Below are positions 19,932-30,640 of a DNA stretch of 50,426 bases, in pieces. The position numbers were made by a program, and so were the translations under genes. Below the pieces are notes generated by a model, which worked only from the letters and a program-made list of their open reading frames with translations, was not told where the DNA came from and searched no databases. Origin of the DNA: Penium margaritaceum (lineage: Eukaryota; Streptophyta; Zygnematophyceae; Desmidiales; Peniaceae); the NCBI GenBank assembly GCA_023375785.1, contig SZWC01000041.1:82152-132577 (forward strand), given 5' to 3'. The stretch's first letter is position 1. Each line of letters begins with the position of its first letter.

Positions 19932-20669
19932 TGTTGGAACTGGAGGAGACAAAGAGTCTTGGAGCAGCGAGCATGTGAGACTGAAAGGGTATCCATTTTA
20001 CTGAATAATGGTTGTTGAATCACTCAAAATGATGGAGTACATATGGAGCTAGAGCTTGGGCAAGTCAATCCTCTCACAAGCCACACCACTTACCCATGGA
20101 GGCTGGGGCTCACACACTAGAGTCCATAATCTCACAGAAGGGAGGAAATCAGCCTAGCAATTAGGCTGACCACTCACACATGACCTAGAGATTTAGAAAA
20201 TGCTCTCATGGAATACTCCTAGTGGTCACATAACCCACAATCCCATGGAGAATCGCCATGTGTCCATGGCTAGCACACAAGGATCTCACCTCACCTAAAA
20301 AGTAAGGAGAGGTACCTTTTACCTAGTCAACACACTCTGACAAGGCAACCCATTAATCCAGGACCTTTTCGGATATTGTTTCCATCAGGTCTTGACCGTA
20401 AACCTCTTGCCTTTTCCTTTTCTCAGGCTAAGGCATGGAGCTATCGCCCATGGTCACCCAGATATCGGCGGTCCATGACCCCCAAAACTTCAAAAATTCA
20501 TATATCCAAATCCAACCGTTGGATCGGCCCGAAACTTGGACCACAGATAACTTGCTACGTTATCTTTCTAATGATGACAACGGATCAACGATCGGAGCAC
20601 GCATCTGAAAGTTTCTCGGAACCTGCTCTTGTGGATCTGAAACTGAGCCGGATGGCTCTTTCCCCAACA
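19932..20669 (-). repeat. Element A 5' LTR
   Basis: 738 bp, TGTTGG...CCAACA. A weak TATA-like motif lies near 20037-20046 on the minus strand. Bounded on the right by the GCCAC duplication. Confidence 0.9.
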
Positions 20670-20674
20670 GCCAC
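20670..20674. repeat. Right target duplication of element A (GCCAC)
   Basis: Matches 14074-14078 exactly. Confidence 0.85.
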
Positions 20675-20994
20675 TGCATGCATAGGCTAGAGGTTGCCTC
20701 TAGGACTATAAGTACCCGACTGTGGCCAGTGTTTCCTTGTATTTCATAAGTCTGAGACTCCTCGGAGAGTTGTCAAGTGGAGGTTGACACTAAAGATGCA
20801 TTCGTTGGTATAGGCCCCTGGACTTAGGTCCTTGTACAAAAGTGACCAGGTGGTAAGGACACAATGCAAGGAATACACTCATATTAAGTGCTAAGTATGG
20901 AATTATGATACCCATGGTAGTATCTCCTCTTCGTTGCAATGCTAGGAGCAGACGGCAAGTGCTATTGTATGGTCATACTTTCTTGTCTGTTGTC
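20675..20994 (+). repeat. Old F2/O-type LTR in reverse orientation, right part
   Basis: Continuation of 13641-14073 beyond element A. It ends near GCTGGTTAAC, the same terminus as the O-type LTR near 10025 and 37025. The counterpart is 43745-44059. Confidence 0.6.
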
Positions 20995-22226
20995 CTATGC
21001 TGGTTAACTGCATGTATCTCCTTATGCCGCATCCTTGGAGCCTATTTTAGCGTGTAGAGTGCTTTAGCCTGTTTGCAATGATTTCCCGTATGAGCGTTTA
21101 CCCCCTCGAGTACTTCCATCAGCAAAGTTTTGTCACGCTTCCCACAAAGGAAAGCTGTCTTGATGGCCAACGTGTGGATCTCTTGATGATCTGTAGTAGC
21201 AATGCAAAACATGGATCCGAGGGAGGCAAGGGGGGGGGGGACAAGCGAAAAAGTCTCCTTGTAATCAGAGCCAAGATGTTAGGAAACATTCCTGAGCTAC
21301 AACTCTTGCTGTGTAGTAAATATTATCATTCTACTTGAATGTTTTCCATAGAATCCATTTTCATCCAACTACATGGGTGTTTAAAGGTATGTCCATCACA
21401 CACAATGCTCCGTTCTCTTTAATGGATGCAAGCTCACGATCCACTGACTCTTTCTACTTGGTCACATGTGGCATGTTTATCATCTTTCCTATGGTTTGAG
21501 GCTTTCCTTGAGCCAAGGATGACCAACTGATTCCGGTATATTCCGTACTCTCAGCATTGCATTTCAGATGATGTTTTATTTTGGTGCATCTTAACCCGGA
21601 GTGTTACTTCTGTCACTCTTGCACTATCGATGATTTGTTGTTTGCATAAAAGCAGTTGGCCCCGGGGTTTGACTCAGAGGCTTCATACAACGTAGACTGA
21701 ATGTCACAGTTTATCGCTGTGTTAGCCTGTAGAATCAATTTTCTTACTTTACTAGTACCATCTACTACTTATCATTTTCATGATCGTGTGATTGAGCAAC
21801 ACAACCCTCTCTCCTGATTTGGGAGCATGGACGGGATCCACGAGCTTTTCCTTGCCAATCATTCTCTCATCAAACTTGACATCGCAACTCCCAATGAGCT
21901 TTTTAGCTGCTCGACCCCATAGTATGTACGGCTTGTATGCAATTTTGTATCTGACCGTTACACACTTGGAAGCACTTACTTGTAACTTCATTCTCTTGCT
22001 TGAATATCTCCCTAGACAGTGTAGCCAAAAATCCATATGTGTGAGGCATGCGGCTTCCGCCCCAACCAAGCCCCTTGCGCTATCCTCGGCTACTACTCTT
22101 ACTTCTTCTTGCTACGTGTTCAAACTGCGGGTATTGGAGTAAGATACACAAGGTAGCCAGAAGTGCTTCAGCTTTAGACAAGAAGCAAGATGGAACTTTG
22201 GCATCAATAAGCATGTTTTGTATCAT
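20995..22226 (-). pseudogene. pol: O1 RT N-terminus, linker and integrase C-terminus (degenerate)
   Basis: Minus strand aligned with E2 5040-6300. 20995-21560 holds the RT segment (the A-P-R region to the QGEP opening). 21560-21770 is linker. 22069-21752 is an integrase C-terminal frame with F-W-L-H-C-L-G and an R-Y-K-I-A-Y-K-P-Y motif. An 11-base G run near 21230 breaks RT. The LARD insertion at 22232 interrupts the integrase, which resumes at 26323. Confidence 0.7.
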
Positions 22227-22231
22227 GTCGA
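22227..22231. repeat. Left target duplication of the LARD element (GTCGA)
   Basis: GTCGA here and at 26318-26322, immediately outside the two LTRs. Confidence 0.9.
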
Positions 22232-23247
22232 TGTCGAAATCTACATCAAGAACCACACGGCTCAGCCAAGGTTGCCCTGGTGTAACCCAACCCTCTCCGG
22301 AGAGTTCACCCAATGGGAAAAGAAAGAGTCAGACAGAACCCGGTTCACCTCCCACGTCCTGCTGCCCAAACGGCTCGGAAGGCATAACCAATCAGACTTG
22401 TCTGGTCTGACCATCCGGCCGTCCAAACACACCACGTCCAACGCCAACGGAACCCCGACACCACGTATCAACCAGCAAGATCTGCCGACAGAAGTCCTGC
22501 TCCCTGGTCCGTTCCCCGTGGCAACATCCAAGGCTCGGGAGAAGGAGCACGTCCCCCACCTAACATGGGAGAACTCCCCAGACCATAAGACAAAGTGGAG
22601 CCGCATCGCTCCCTCGCACCGCGCGGACACAACAGCCGCAGCAACAGCACAATGGCGGCTCCGGCTTCATGTCTCGCACCGTCCACCCTGATGGGTGCAG
22701 ACACTTGTAACCTAGCTCCCTAGACTAGTACTAATAGCAATGTGATCCATGTACCCAATTGCCTCAGTCAATTCATCCTCAATATCCTTCATCATCAATT
22801 GCCTCCGCTGATTATCAATTAAGCTTGCTTTCCGTCATCAATCTCTCACTCGTCGCTTCCGTATTCACTTCAGCTCCTCGCACTCAGTGTTTCTACCCAG
22901 TGGACACATCTCAATCAGCTTCCCTGTTTTGCCTCAAAGAGCTCTTTGTCGCTCCGTCACTTCGCTCCTTCGCGCCAGCTGCACTCTGTCGAGACGCCTC
23001 CAATTCTGTAGTGTTCGCATCGCCCACGTTAACACCTCTACCTCTGTACTGGCTCATGCCCTTGGCACCACCCCCACACATACAACGCCTCGTCATCATT
23101 CCTTCACTTCAGTAGTCACGTTCTCCCTTCTCCTGTGACGTCAGCAGTCCGTCAGTTTCCTGCACCTTCGCCGAACCTTCAATTTGACCGGTTCCCATCA
23201 AGGCTAGCTTCTCTTGGCTAGTTGCACCTTCATACATTTTCGTGACA
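22232..23247 (+). repeat. LARD 5' LTR (1,016 bp)
   Basis: TGTCGAAATC...TCGTGACA. No convincing TATA box was found. The LTR carries an open stretch of about 150 codons on the plus strand (to 22691) and another of 122 on the minus strand (22262-22630). Both remain open in the other LTR. Confidence 0.92.
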
Positions 23248-23260
23248 TGGTATCAGAGCC
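23248..23260 (+). promoter_or_regulatory. LARD primer-binding site
   Basis: TGGTATCAGAGCC directly after the LTR with no spacer. Complementary to the 3' end of plant initiator tRNA-Met. Confidence 0.9.
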
Positions 23261-23952
23261 AAGCGAAAGCTCCTGGTTCCATTCTCCGCTGCATCGACAT
23301 CACTGACGCCTGAAATGCCGCCTCAAGCCGCGTCGCCGAATCTAAGCCAGTCACAACACTGTCTCTTCCAACTGCTGACACAAAGGGACTGTGTATGGGC
23401 ACAGCCTCAACGCACCAGTAGCAGCCAGCAACACAGACATCCTCTCCCGCAGCAGCATTAAGAACAAGCAGCAGCCATCCATTCGTCTTCTCCTCAGCAT
23501 CAAAACTTCTCGAGGCGCCTTCACACCCCGGCAAGTGTGGACCACCAGTACTAAACTGTGTATGGGCACAGTCTGGTAACGGTGTTACACACAACTGCAG
23601 CAGCATTCTTCCCTATCCTCCACAGCAATAAGTCATCTTCTCACCCGCAAAAGCTAGACGTGTCCTCCGCAGCAGTAATGAAATCCTTTGACATCTGACA
23701 ACATCCTGTCATCCTCCATCATGAGATTCTCTCAAGATAAAGAGGAGGCGCTTGGATGCCTCCTCTTCGGACTCAAGGCTCTCATCGGTTATATCCCTCA
23801 CCTCAACTACAGCCTCACCCTCGAAACTCATCTGCTCTGGAATCATGGTAATTCTCCTGGTTGTTGGACTACTTCTGATGCCCCTGTCCAAATGAGCAAC
23901 TACCAGGAAAGTTTGATCATCTGCGTCATCCAGTCAAACCCCTCCTGCACCT
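23261..23952 (+). other. LARD leader region
   Basis: No recognisable domain. A 17-base motif, ACTGTGTATGGGCACAG, occurs twice (23388-23404 and 23555-23571). An open frame from 23688 (M-T-S-D-N-I) of 131 codons overlaps the next frame out of register, so a frameshifted longer gene is possible but unproven. Confidence 0.5.
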
Positions 23953-24417
23953 GTGACACCATCTTCCTCGTGGGAAACCATCACCTCAACAGCTACACCT
24001 TCCTCTGCAAACGATGCCACCAACATCATAACCTTCGAATACACTCCACCTCCTTCAGAAGTCCTTCCTACCTTCCAGGATGATCACCTGGACTACTACT
24101 TCGATGACGACCTCTATCCTGATGAACCATTCTCGTCACCTCAAGATGACTCCTCAACTAAAGTTCCTGACCCTACCACCACTATGGGTCTTCTCCTCTT
24201 TTCCGATACTCCAATCTTCTCCCGCAAAGAACTAAACGAGTTCATGCTTCACAACTACGGCACCTCCATTGAAGAAATCACTACGCAGCAGCCCAACGTT
24301 CCCTCTACCATCACGCCTCCATCATCACAAGTCAATCTTCCCCTCGCAAATAAATCTTCATCACAGTCACTCTCTGTCACCAAGACAATAGATCGCTACA
24401 TTCCGCCACGAAAATGA
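23953..24417 (+). CDS. LARD ORF1: Ser/Thr/Pro-rich acidic protein, unknown
   Basis: 154 codons from ATG to TGA. The protein is rich in Ser, Thr and Pro with an acidic middle (D-D-H-L-D-Y-Y-F-D-D-D) and a segment F-S-R-K-E-L-N-E-F-M-L-H-N-Y that could be helical. No zinc knuckle, protease or other retroelement signature. It may be a decayed or divergent gag, or an element-specific filler. I do not recognise it. Frames on both sides continue the same composition, so the annotated ends may not be the original ones. Confidence 0.4.
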   Translation: MTPSSSWETITSTATPSSANDATNIITFEYTPPPSEVLPTFQDDHLDYYFDDDLYPDEPFSSPQDDSSTKVPDPTTTMGLLLFSDTPIFSRKELNEFMLHNYGTSIEEITTQQPNVPSTITPPSSQVNLPLANKSSSQSLSVTKTIDRYIPPRK

Positions 24418-24594
24418 GCACAGCTGCTCAAGAATACCTCGACCATTACTATAGTAACTCCCTCCACCATCCTCAATTCCAAAGACTCCTGTGAGAAGAC
24501 TGCATCCTCCAATGTTCCCGCTTCACTACCAACTGACAACCTCCAGTCCACATCAACACCCGCTCTGCCAAGTCCCTATACTTCCCCATCTGAT

Positions 24595-25301
24595 ATGGCA
24601 ACACCAGCACCTGCTCCTGCAGTTCCTCCTGGTTTTTCTCAAACAACATCCCCTTCCCCCTCATCACAGGATGACACATTCCACTCAAATACTTGTATTG
24701 CTTCTCCTCCCACAGTAAACTTGCCCTACAGATGTCAGGCAACTCCTCACCTTCCTTCAAACACTCCTGAAGAACTAGCAGCTGAAATCTCTGAAATCCC
24801 ACCGGAGCCATCATCAAGTCATCCATCACCTACGGAACCTCCAAGTACAACCTCCCCCATTTCTCAACTCGAGTCCATCTGGCCATCATCCCTCAACCTC
24901 CCTGCAATCCAACTCTCCGCATTGATGACATACATGCTACCAGAACAAACTTCTCTGACAACATCCCTTGAATCCTCTCTCCTTCCCCCATCCCTGAGAA
25001 GCATCACACCTCCGCAACCTTCACCCATCCAGGTTTCGATCACCACCGCCCAACTACTGTCACTATGCTATCACCCCTCCTCTGAGCTTATCTCTGACTC
25101 AGTCCCTCCTTCGCACCCGCGCGAACAATCTTTGACAACATGGACACAGGGCTCTACCAGTTCAGCAGCTCCTCCCTTTCAGACTCTCCAAACTACACAA
25201 TCTGCTATCACTCAACCTCCACATCATCACTGGGCTGCCGAACAGCAACTAAGGACAATCCTTGGTCTCTTTCTTGCAAGCCGTGTGCTCTTGAAGGGGG
25301 C
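24595..25301 (+). CDS. LARD ORF2: Pro/Ser-rich protein reading into the 3' LTR, unknown
   Basis: Open from ATG 24595 through the polypurine tract and on into the 3' LTR to a stop at about 25761 (388 codons in all). Only the interior part is given here. Proline, serine and threonine dominate, with no known domain. Running through the polypurine tract into the LTR argues against an undisturbed original gene end. Confidence 0.35.
25293..25300 (+). promoter_or_regulatory. LARD polypurine tract
   Basis: GAAGGGGG, followed by one C and the 3' LTR at 25302. Confidence 0.8.
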
Positions 25302-26317
25302 TGTCGGAATCTACATCAAGAACCACACGGCTCAGCCAAGGTCGCCCTGGTGTAACCCAACCCTCTCCGGAGAGTTCACCCAATGGGAAAAGAAAAAGTC
25401 AGACAGAACCCGGTTCACCTCCCACGTCCTGTTGCCCAAACCGCTCGGAAGGCATAACCAATCAGACTTGTCTGGTCTGACCATCCGGCCGTCCAAACAC
25501 ACCACGTCCAACGCCAACAGAACCCCAACACCACGTATCAACCAGCAAGATCTGCCGACAGCAGTCCTGCTCCCTGGTCCGTTCCGCGTGGCAACATCGA
25601 AGGCTCGGGAGAAGGAGCACGTCCCCCACCTAACATGGGAGAACTCCCAAGACCATAAGACAAAGTGGAGCCGCATCGCTCCCTCGCACCGCGTGGACAC
25701 AACAGCCGCAGCAACATCACAATGGCGGCTCCGGCTTCATGTCTCGCACCGTCCACCCTGATGGGTGCAGACACTTGTAACCTAGCTCCCTAGACTAGTA
25801 CTAATAGCAATAAGATCCATGTACCCAATTGCCTCAGTCAATTCATCCTCAATATCCTTCATCATCAATTGCCTCCGCTGATTATCAATTAAGCTTGCTT
25901 TCCGTCATCAATCTCTCGCTCGTCGCATCCGTATTCACTTCAGCTCCTCGCACTCAGTGTTTCTACACAGTGGACACATCTCAATCAGCTTCCCTGTTTT
26001 GCCTCAAAGAGCTCTTCGTCGCTCCGTCGCTTCGCTCCTTCGCGCCAGTAGCACTCTGCCAAGACGCCTCCAATTGCGCAGTGTTCGCATCGCCCACGTT
26101 AACACCTCTACCTCTGTACCGGCTCATGCCCTTGGCACCACCCCCACACATACAACGCCTTGTCATCATTCCTTCACTTCAGCAGTCACGTTATCCCTTC
26201 TCCTGTGACGTCAGCAGTCTGTCAGTTTCCTGCACCTTCGCCGAACCTTCAGTTTGACCGGTTCCCATCAAGGCTAGCTTCTCTTGGCTAGTTGCACCTT
26301 CATACATTTTCCTGACA
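25302..26317 (+). repeat. LARD 3' LTR (1,016 bp)
   Basis: TGTCGGAATC...TCCTGACA. Same length as the 5' LTR with no indel noticed. Substitutions are spread along it, somewhat denser around 26047-26080. Confidence 0.92.
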
Positions 26318-26322
26318 GTCGA
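26318..26322. repeat. Right target duplication of the LARD element (GTCGA)
   Basis: Matches 22227-22231 exactly. Confidence 0.9.
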
Positions 26323-28050
26323 GAATAGTCTAGTTCTTCTTTTAAGTAATACCGTTCCTCTGGGGAGAATAAGGCATTGTTTTCTAGTGGTTGATAACGT
26401 GTTGGCTCATCCAACCGTTGTACGCCTTGTACTCACCAGTGTTCTCTATGTGGAATACCTTGACCCTCTTGCTCCTCTGCAGTTCTCCCATGCCGACGGA
26501 CTCTTGCGGCTTCTCCTTGACCTCTCATTTTCTTTTGAGAGACTAGATCCATATCTTGCGGCTGTTGTCATGAATGATGGCAAGGCAGTACTTGCTACCG
26601 CCATTCGAATGAATGTGAAATGGTCCACACATATTAGAGTGATTCAGGTCGAATATTGCTCATGTACGTGGACCATTATGCTCGGAGTGCTTTTTTCTGC
26701 CTTGCATTATAGGCATGACTCAGACACCTTCTTGCACTTTTCCTCATCCTCGGCCTTGCATACCTCCATTCCATGAACCACTTCATGCTACTGCATAGCT
26801 TGTAAGAAACAGTAAGCCATGTGGTATAGGCGCCATTGTCACAACTCAACATCCGTCTCTTTGGTGGAGTTAGCCGCCATTGTGACAGCCTGTGGTGCAA
26901 TATCAGGCTTTGGAGACTTGGGCTCTCTGCCAAAGCGCCCAAAGAACTTGGGCAACCGCCCGACTGGCCCAAGTATCCCCGCAAATGCCATGTATCCATA
27001 ATTCATATTCTCATGGAACTTGTTCCGCAACACATACAGGCCATCAACTCTTGACCTATGAGACAAGACTCTATGTTGGACAGGATATCTTTATGCACGT
27101 GTCTTTGACAATCACGACCTCCTCCTTTATGGATATGTGTGTCATGTCTTTGTTTGTGGTTTTGGACATGAATATATTTTTTTTCACTAAAGATACTGTG
27201 TAGACAACGTTCTTTGGCTTCAAGTGTCTTTCAACACCATTCATGTCGATGCTTTTGAACTTATCTTCCTTCTCTTGTGTAGAGACAAGGCTGCCATTGG
27301 CACATCTAAAGCCACATTCAGTATCCCTATTGGACATGAACCCATCGTTCGCCTTTCAAGAGTAATGGTTCATGCCCGAGTGAAACCCGTAGGCTCTACG
27401 CCCGAGTGGTTCCGCTTTCTTGGTTGTCGGCACGCTCTTAGTCATCATGTTTGTCCACTCGTTCCTACTCTTTCCTTTTCCATTGTTCTTTCTACCATTA
27501 TCTTTGTCTTCCTTTGAGGGAGTCCTGAACTCACGTACGCAATGCCCGGGCTTGCCACAAGTATGGTACTTCCCAAGAGGCTTTGAACCCTTCCAACCAC
27601 CATCATTACCTCTTCCTTCACCGCTAGTCTTCCATTGCCAGTCTAAATAGAACACGAGTTATTGCCACGTCCACAATACAAATGTAGCATAAGCCAAAAT
27701 ATTAACCTCGCTAACACAACGACACATAGCCTCATTACTTACGTACTCAGACATTGCCTCATACGTTAAATTCGCCTTATCCCAACCGCCAAAGACGATG
27801 AGTAAAGGAACCCATCTTTTAGGTTACTCCCTGAGGCAAGTCATGGCCTACATGGTGTAAATCTTCATTCCATGTGGGTTAGTTGCTTAGCACTCCTTTA
27901 AACTATAGTATGAATTCCGGCATCAGCTCTCTATTGCTTGCATTCATCGAAATCGATTATAGAAGGATGAAAAGGCGATTTGCAAGAGCCGTTGATTTGT
28001 ACATTCATGCAAGCGTCTCATAAGCCTTTGATGCATGGACATGCTGTGAT
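26323..28050 (-). pseudogene. pol: O1 integrase N-half, protease and gag (degenerate)
   Basis: Resumes the integrase interrupted at 22231. The frame 26628-26446 matches the E2 integrase core, 26800-27060 the zinc-binding region, and 27337-27071 the protease end with K-N-V-V-Y-T. The frame 27655-27356 keeps a zinc knuckle, C-G-K-P-G-H-C-V-R-E-F, with its last Cys replaced by Phe, and a S-G-M-N-H protease start. 27655-28050 is capsid remnant. All broken. Confidence 0.7.
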
Positions 28051-28091
28051 GCATATAGTGATGTATCATAGCACTAGCGGTGAAGGCTGCG

Positions 28092-28119
28092 TTGTGATAC
28101 ATAGACTGATGTATCACAA
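28092..28119. repeat. Perfect 11-bp inverted repeat with 6-base loop
   Basis: TTGTGATACAT and ATGTATCACAA around AGACTG. A related ATGTATCA...GCAGTGAAGG block occurs twice nearby (about 28060-28090 and 28109-28138). No transcript context is apparent. Confidence 0.7.
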
Positions 28120-28147
28120 CACTGGCAGTGAAGGCGGTGAAGGTAGC

Positions 28148-28470
28148 CCTCTCACAAGCCACTCCATTTAGCCATAGAGGCTAGGGCTGACACTCACGAG
28201 AGGAAACGAGCCTAGCTATGAGACTGGCAAGTCACATAAAGCCTACAGAGCTAGATAATTCTCTCAGGGTATATTTATGGTAGTCACATAACCCAGAATC
28301 CCATAGACAGTTGCCATGTATCCATAGATAGCACACAAGGAGCTCACCTCACCTTAAAAATAGCGAGAGGTACCTTTATCATAGTCAAATCACATTGACA
28401 AGGCAATCCCAAGACAATGGAACGTTTTGGATATTTCTCCCATCAGGTCTTGACCAAAAAGGTCCAACAT
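28148..28470 (-). repeat. F1 LTR fragment, inverted arm
   Basis: Aligns with the middle of the F1 LTR on the minus strand. It ends near the ATCAGGTCTTGACC block, where it meets the plus-strand LTR of element B head to head. Confidence 0.75.
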
Positions 28471-28477
28471 TTGTGGG

Positions 28478-28941
28478 TCAAGACTTGATGGGATAAATAT
28501 TGAAAAAGGTCCTATATTCTTGGGTTGCCCTGACAAACTATGCTGACTAGGAAAAAGGTACGTCTATTTACTTTTAAGGTGAGGTGAGATCCTTCTGTGC
28601 TAGCCATGGACACATGGCGATTGTCCATGGGATTGTGGCTTATGTGAGCAATAGGGTTGTGCCATAAGAGTACTTTGTATCTCTATAGGTTGTGTGTGAT
28701 TGGTCAGCCTGATTTCTAGGCTGGGTTTTCCTCTTGTATGAGATTGAGGACTCTAGTGTGCAAGCATTAGCCTCCATGGCTAAGTGGTCTAGCTTGTGAC
28801 AGGGCGGACTTGCCCAAGCTCTAGATCTATATGCACTCCATCGTTTTGAATGATTCAATAACCACTCTTTGGCACAAGTAAGGCCCTTTCAGTCCCACGT
28901 GATCGCTCCTCCAAGGCTTCCTCTTTCCTCTAGTTCAAACA
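28478..28941 (+). repeat. Element B 5' LTR, truncated at its start
   Basis: Begins inside the LTR at GGGTCAAGACTTGATG and ends TTCAAACA. A TATA-like CTATATGCAC lies at about 28827-28836, some 105 bases before the LTR end. Confidence 0.8.
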
Positions 28942-28943
28942 GT

Positions 28944-28956
28944 TGGCATCAGAGAC
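28944..28956 (+). promoter_or_regulatory. Element B primer-binding site
   Basis: TGGCATCAGAGAC, two substitutions from TGGTATCAGAGCC, with the family two-base spacer after the LTR. Confidence 0.75.
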
Positions 28957-29584
28957 AATTTCTCTCGGATTAAGCCTGTATAAGCCGTCACTTTGAGAGT
29001 GACGGGTTACAGTCAAAGACCCACAAAATTTGATGATCAACCACTGAATCCTCGTGTTTGCAAGATAAGATTTCCAACGAGCCCAAGATAATAAAATCCA
29101 ATGGTCAGATTGACAATTGTGCAAAAAACCAAGGTCGGCAACGGCTTCACTCTTCTCTCAGAGTAGGAGTTTTGCTTTGTGATGGCCATAACTCTCCCTT
29201 TTCTTTATCAAATTTTAAAAAGAAGTACATGCGGATTGAAGTAGTTTTCTTTATCTTTCCATTGGTGCAAAAGCAATTGCATTCCATTCGTTTGGGAGAA
29301 ACCCCGTTTACAAGCTGCCTGGTATTAGTTGGAGTAGGAGCATAAACATACGTTATTTTCAAGCAGGCATATCTTTCAAAATCCCGAATGTATGGCCCTG
29401 TTTATGGGACCATCTAAATGGTTTTTGGCTGAATTTTCCAGTGGTGAGCTCTGATTTTCCAAACTCAATGTCTGCTGGCATCTACTGGCCATTCTCTGTG
29501 AGACATATTTCTAGTAGAAGTAGCAGCATATGCAAGGATAGCGGTGCCACGCAAGAGCAGCGGTGAGCATCACCAAATCTCAAA
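28957..29584 (+). other. Element B leader
   Basis: Collinear, on the opposite strand, with the leaders of A, C and D. No gene is seen. Confidence 0.6.
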
Positions 29585-30640
29585 AAGGCAGAAATAGGCA
29601 TTGTAAAAGCAGCCCACCCACAAGAGAGGCTGGAAGGGCTTGCCAACTTCACAAATTGGAAGAGCCATAGCTGCCTTCTTTTGGAGGAGAGGGGTTTGTG
29701 GGAGGTGGTGAGCGGCGACGAGCACGTTCAGTCTCCACAGGCAAAGGGCATCATTGCAATACAGGTACAATACAGGTGCAATAGGTGTAGGTGCAATAGG
29801 TGTAGGTGCAATAGGTGTAGGTGCAATACAGGTGGCGGGTAATGTGCCAGAGAAGGATGCAATAGATCCAAGTTCATCTAAAACTAAAGCAACGGTGTAT
29901 GAGGAGAGAAAAAACAAGAACAGGCAAGCCCATAATTTGCTTTTTGATACCATCTCTAACTGGCATCTTCAATAGGCCAGAGACTAGGCTATTGCAAATG
30001 AGGGATGGAATGCATTATGCAAGAAGTATGAGATCAAATACCCTACATTCCTCGTGATTTTTTAGGAGAAGATGATGGCATTGCAGATGTGGGGCGCCGA
30101 AGGAATGGGGGCGTACTTGAACAGAGCAAAGGAGCTAGCAATCTATCTCAAAGCGCCTTGTAACCCGGTGAAAGAGACGCGTTTCATCCTCCTCTTTGAA
30201 AGGGGACTTCCAACGAGCTACAATATGGTGTGAGAGACGCTCGAGTACCAGCCAACTCTTGACCTCAACTTCATATGCACACACCTTGTGTAGGTGGAAC
30301 TGCATCGCAATGCAACAAAATGAAATGGTGGCAGTAGCAGTGAAGCACCAGCAGAAGCAGTTTCGTTAGTAGATGAGCAAGAAGAGAGGCAAGTGCCACT
30401 ACTGCCGGAAAGAGGGGCACTACAAGAAAGGGTGCTTCAAGTTCAAGATGGACTAGAAGGAGCAGAAGCAACCAAGTCCTCGTAGTAGCTACAAAAGTAG
30501 TAGCATCCAAAGCAGCATCACTAGTCACATCAGCGTCAGCAACAGTAGCAGCACAACCAAACGGACGTGCGTCTTTGGCAACATGAACGTGGCCAAGGAT
30601 GTGCACGACACGCACTTCATGGTGAAGTGAGATGTGTCAC
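29585..30640 (+). pseudogene. gag: Element B gag
   Basis: Aligned with gag of A and D. The start codon position reads AAG (29585-29587) instead of ATG. The N-terminal R-L-E-G-x-A-N-F motif survives. An insertion of 15-base repeats lies at 29776-29829. The nucleocapsid knuckle is intact as C-H-Y-C-R-K-E-G-H-Y-K-K-G-C near 30390-30432, followed by stops and a Ser/Gln-rich linker. Confidence 0.8.
29776..29829 (+). repeat. 15-bp tandem repeat inside gag
   Basis: Three exact copies of GTGCAATAGGTGTAG plus a partial fourth. The period is a multiple of three, so the frame is kept (Gly/Ala/Val/Ile repeat). Absent from A and D at this place. Confidence 0.9.

Larger units (their letters stand above)
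14079..20669 (-). mobile_element. Element A: full-length F1 Ty1/copia retrotransposon
   Basis: Complete on the minus strand: 5' LTR 19932-20669, primer site 19917-19929, leader, gag, protease, integrase, RT, RNase H, polypurine tract 14814-14830 and 3' LTR 14079-14813, bounded by GCCAC duplications. All coding domains are in normal order but carry stops, frameshifts and a catalytic substitution, so it is inactive. One N gap with a 274-bp duplication lies at 17812. It sits in an old LTR inside the older element O1. Confidence 0.9.
22232..26317 (+). mobile_element. LARD: non-autonomous LTR retrotransposon, structurally complete
   Basis: 4,086 bp with 1,016-bp LTRs, an adjoining TGGTATCAGAGCC primer site, a GAAGGGGG polypurine tract and perfect 5-bp target duplications. 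The 2.05-kb interior shows no protease, integrase, RT or RNase H motif in any frame, so it must have moved with enzymes from another element. By eye the LTRs differ at roughly 34 of 1,016 positions (about 3%), making it one of the younger insertions here. It lies inside the integrase pseudogene of O1. Confidence 0.92.

Noticed and set aside
24473..24829. 118-codon minus-strand frame in the LARD
   Set aside because: Antisense of the Ser/Pro-rich plus-strand frame. No start context or domain.
29776..29829. CRISPR-like array
   Set aside because: A 15-bp tandem repeat without spacers inside a eukaryotic retrotransposon gag.
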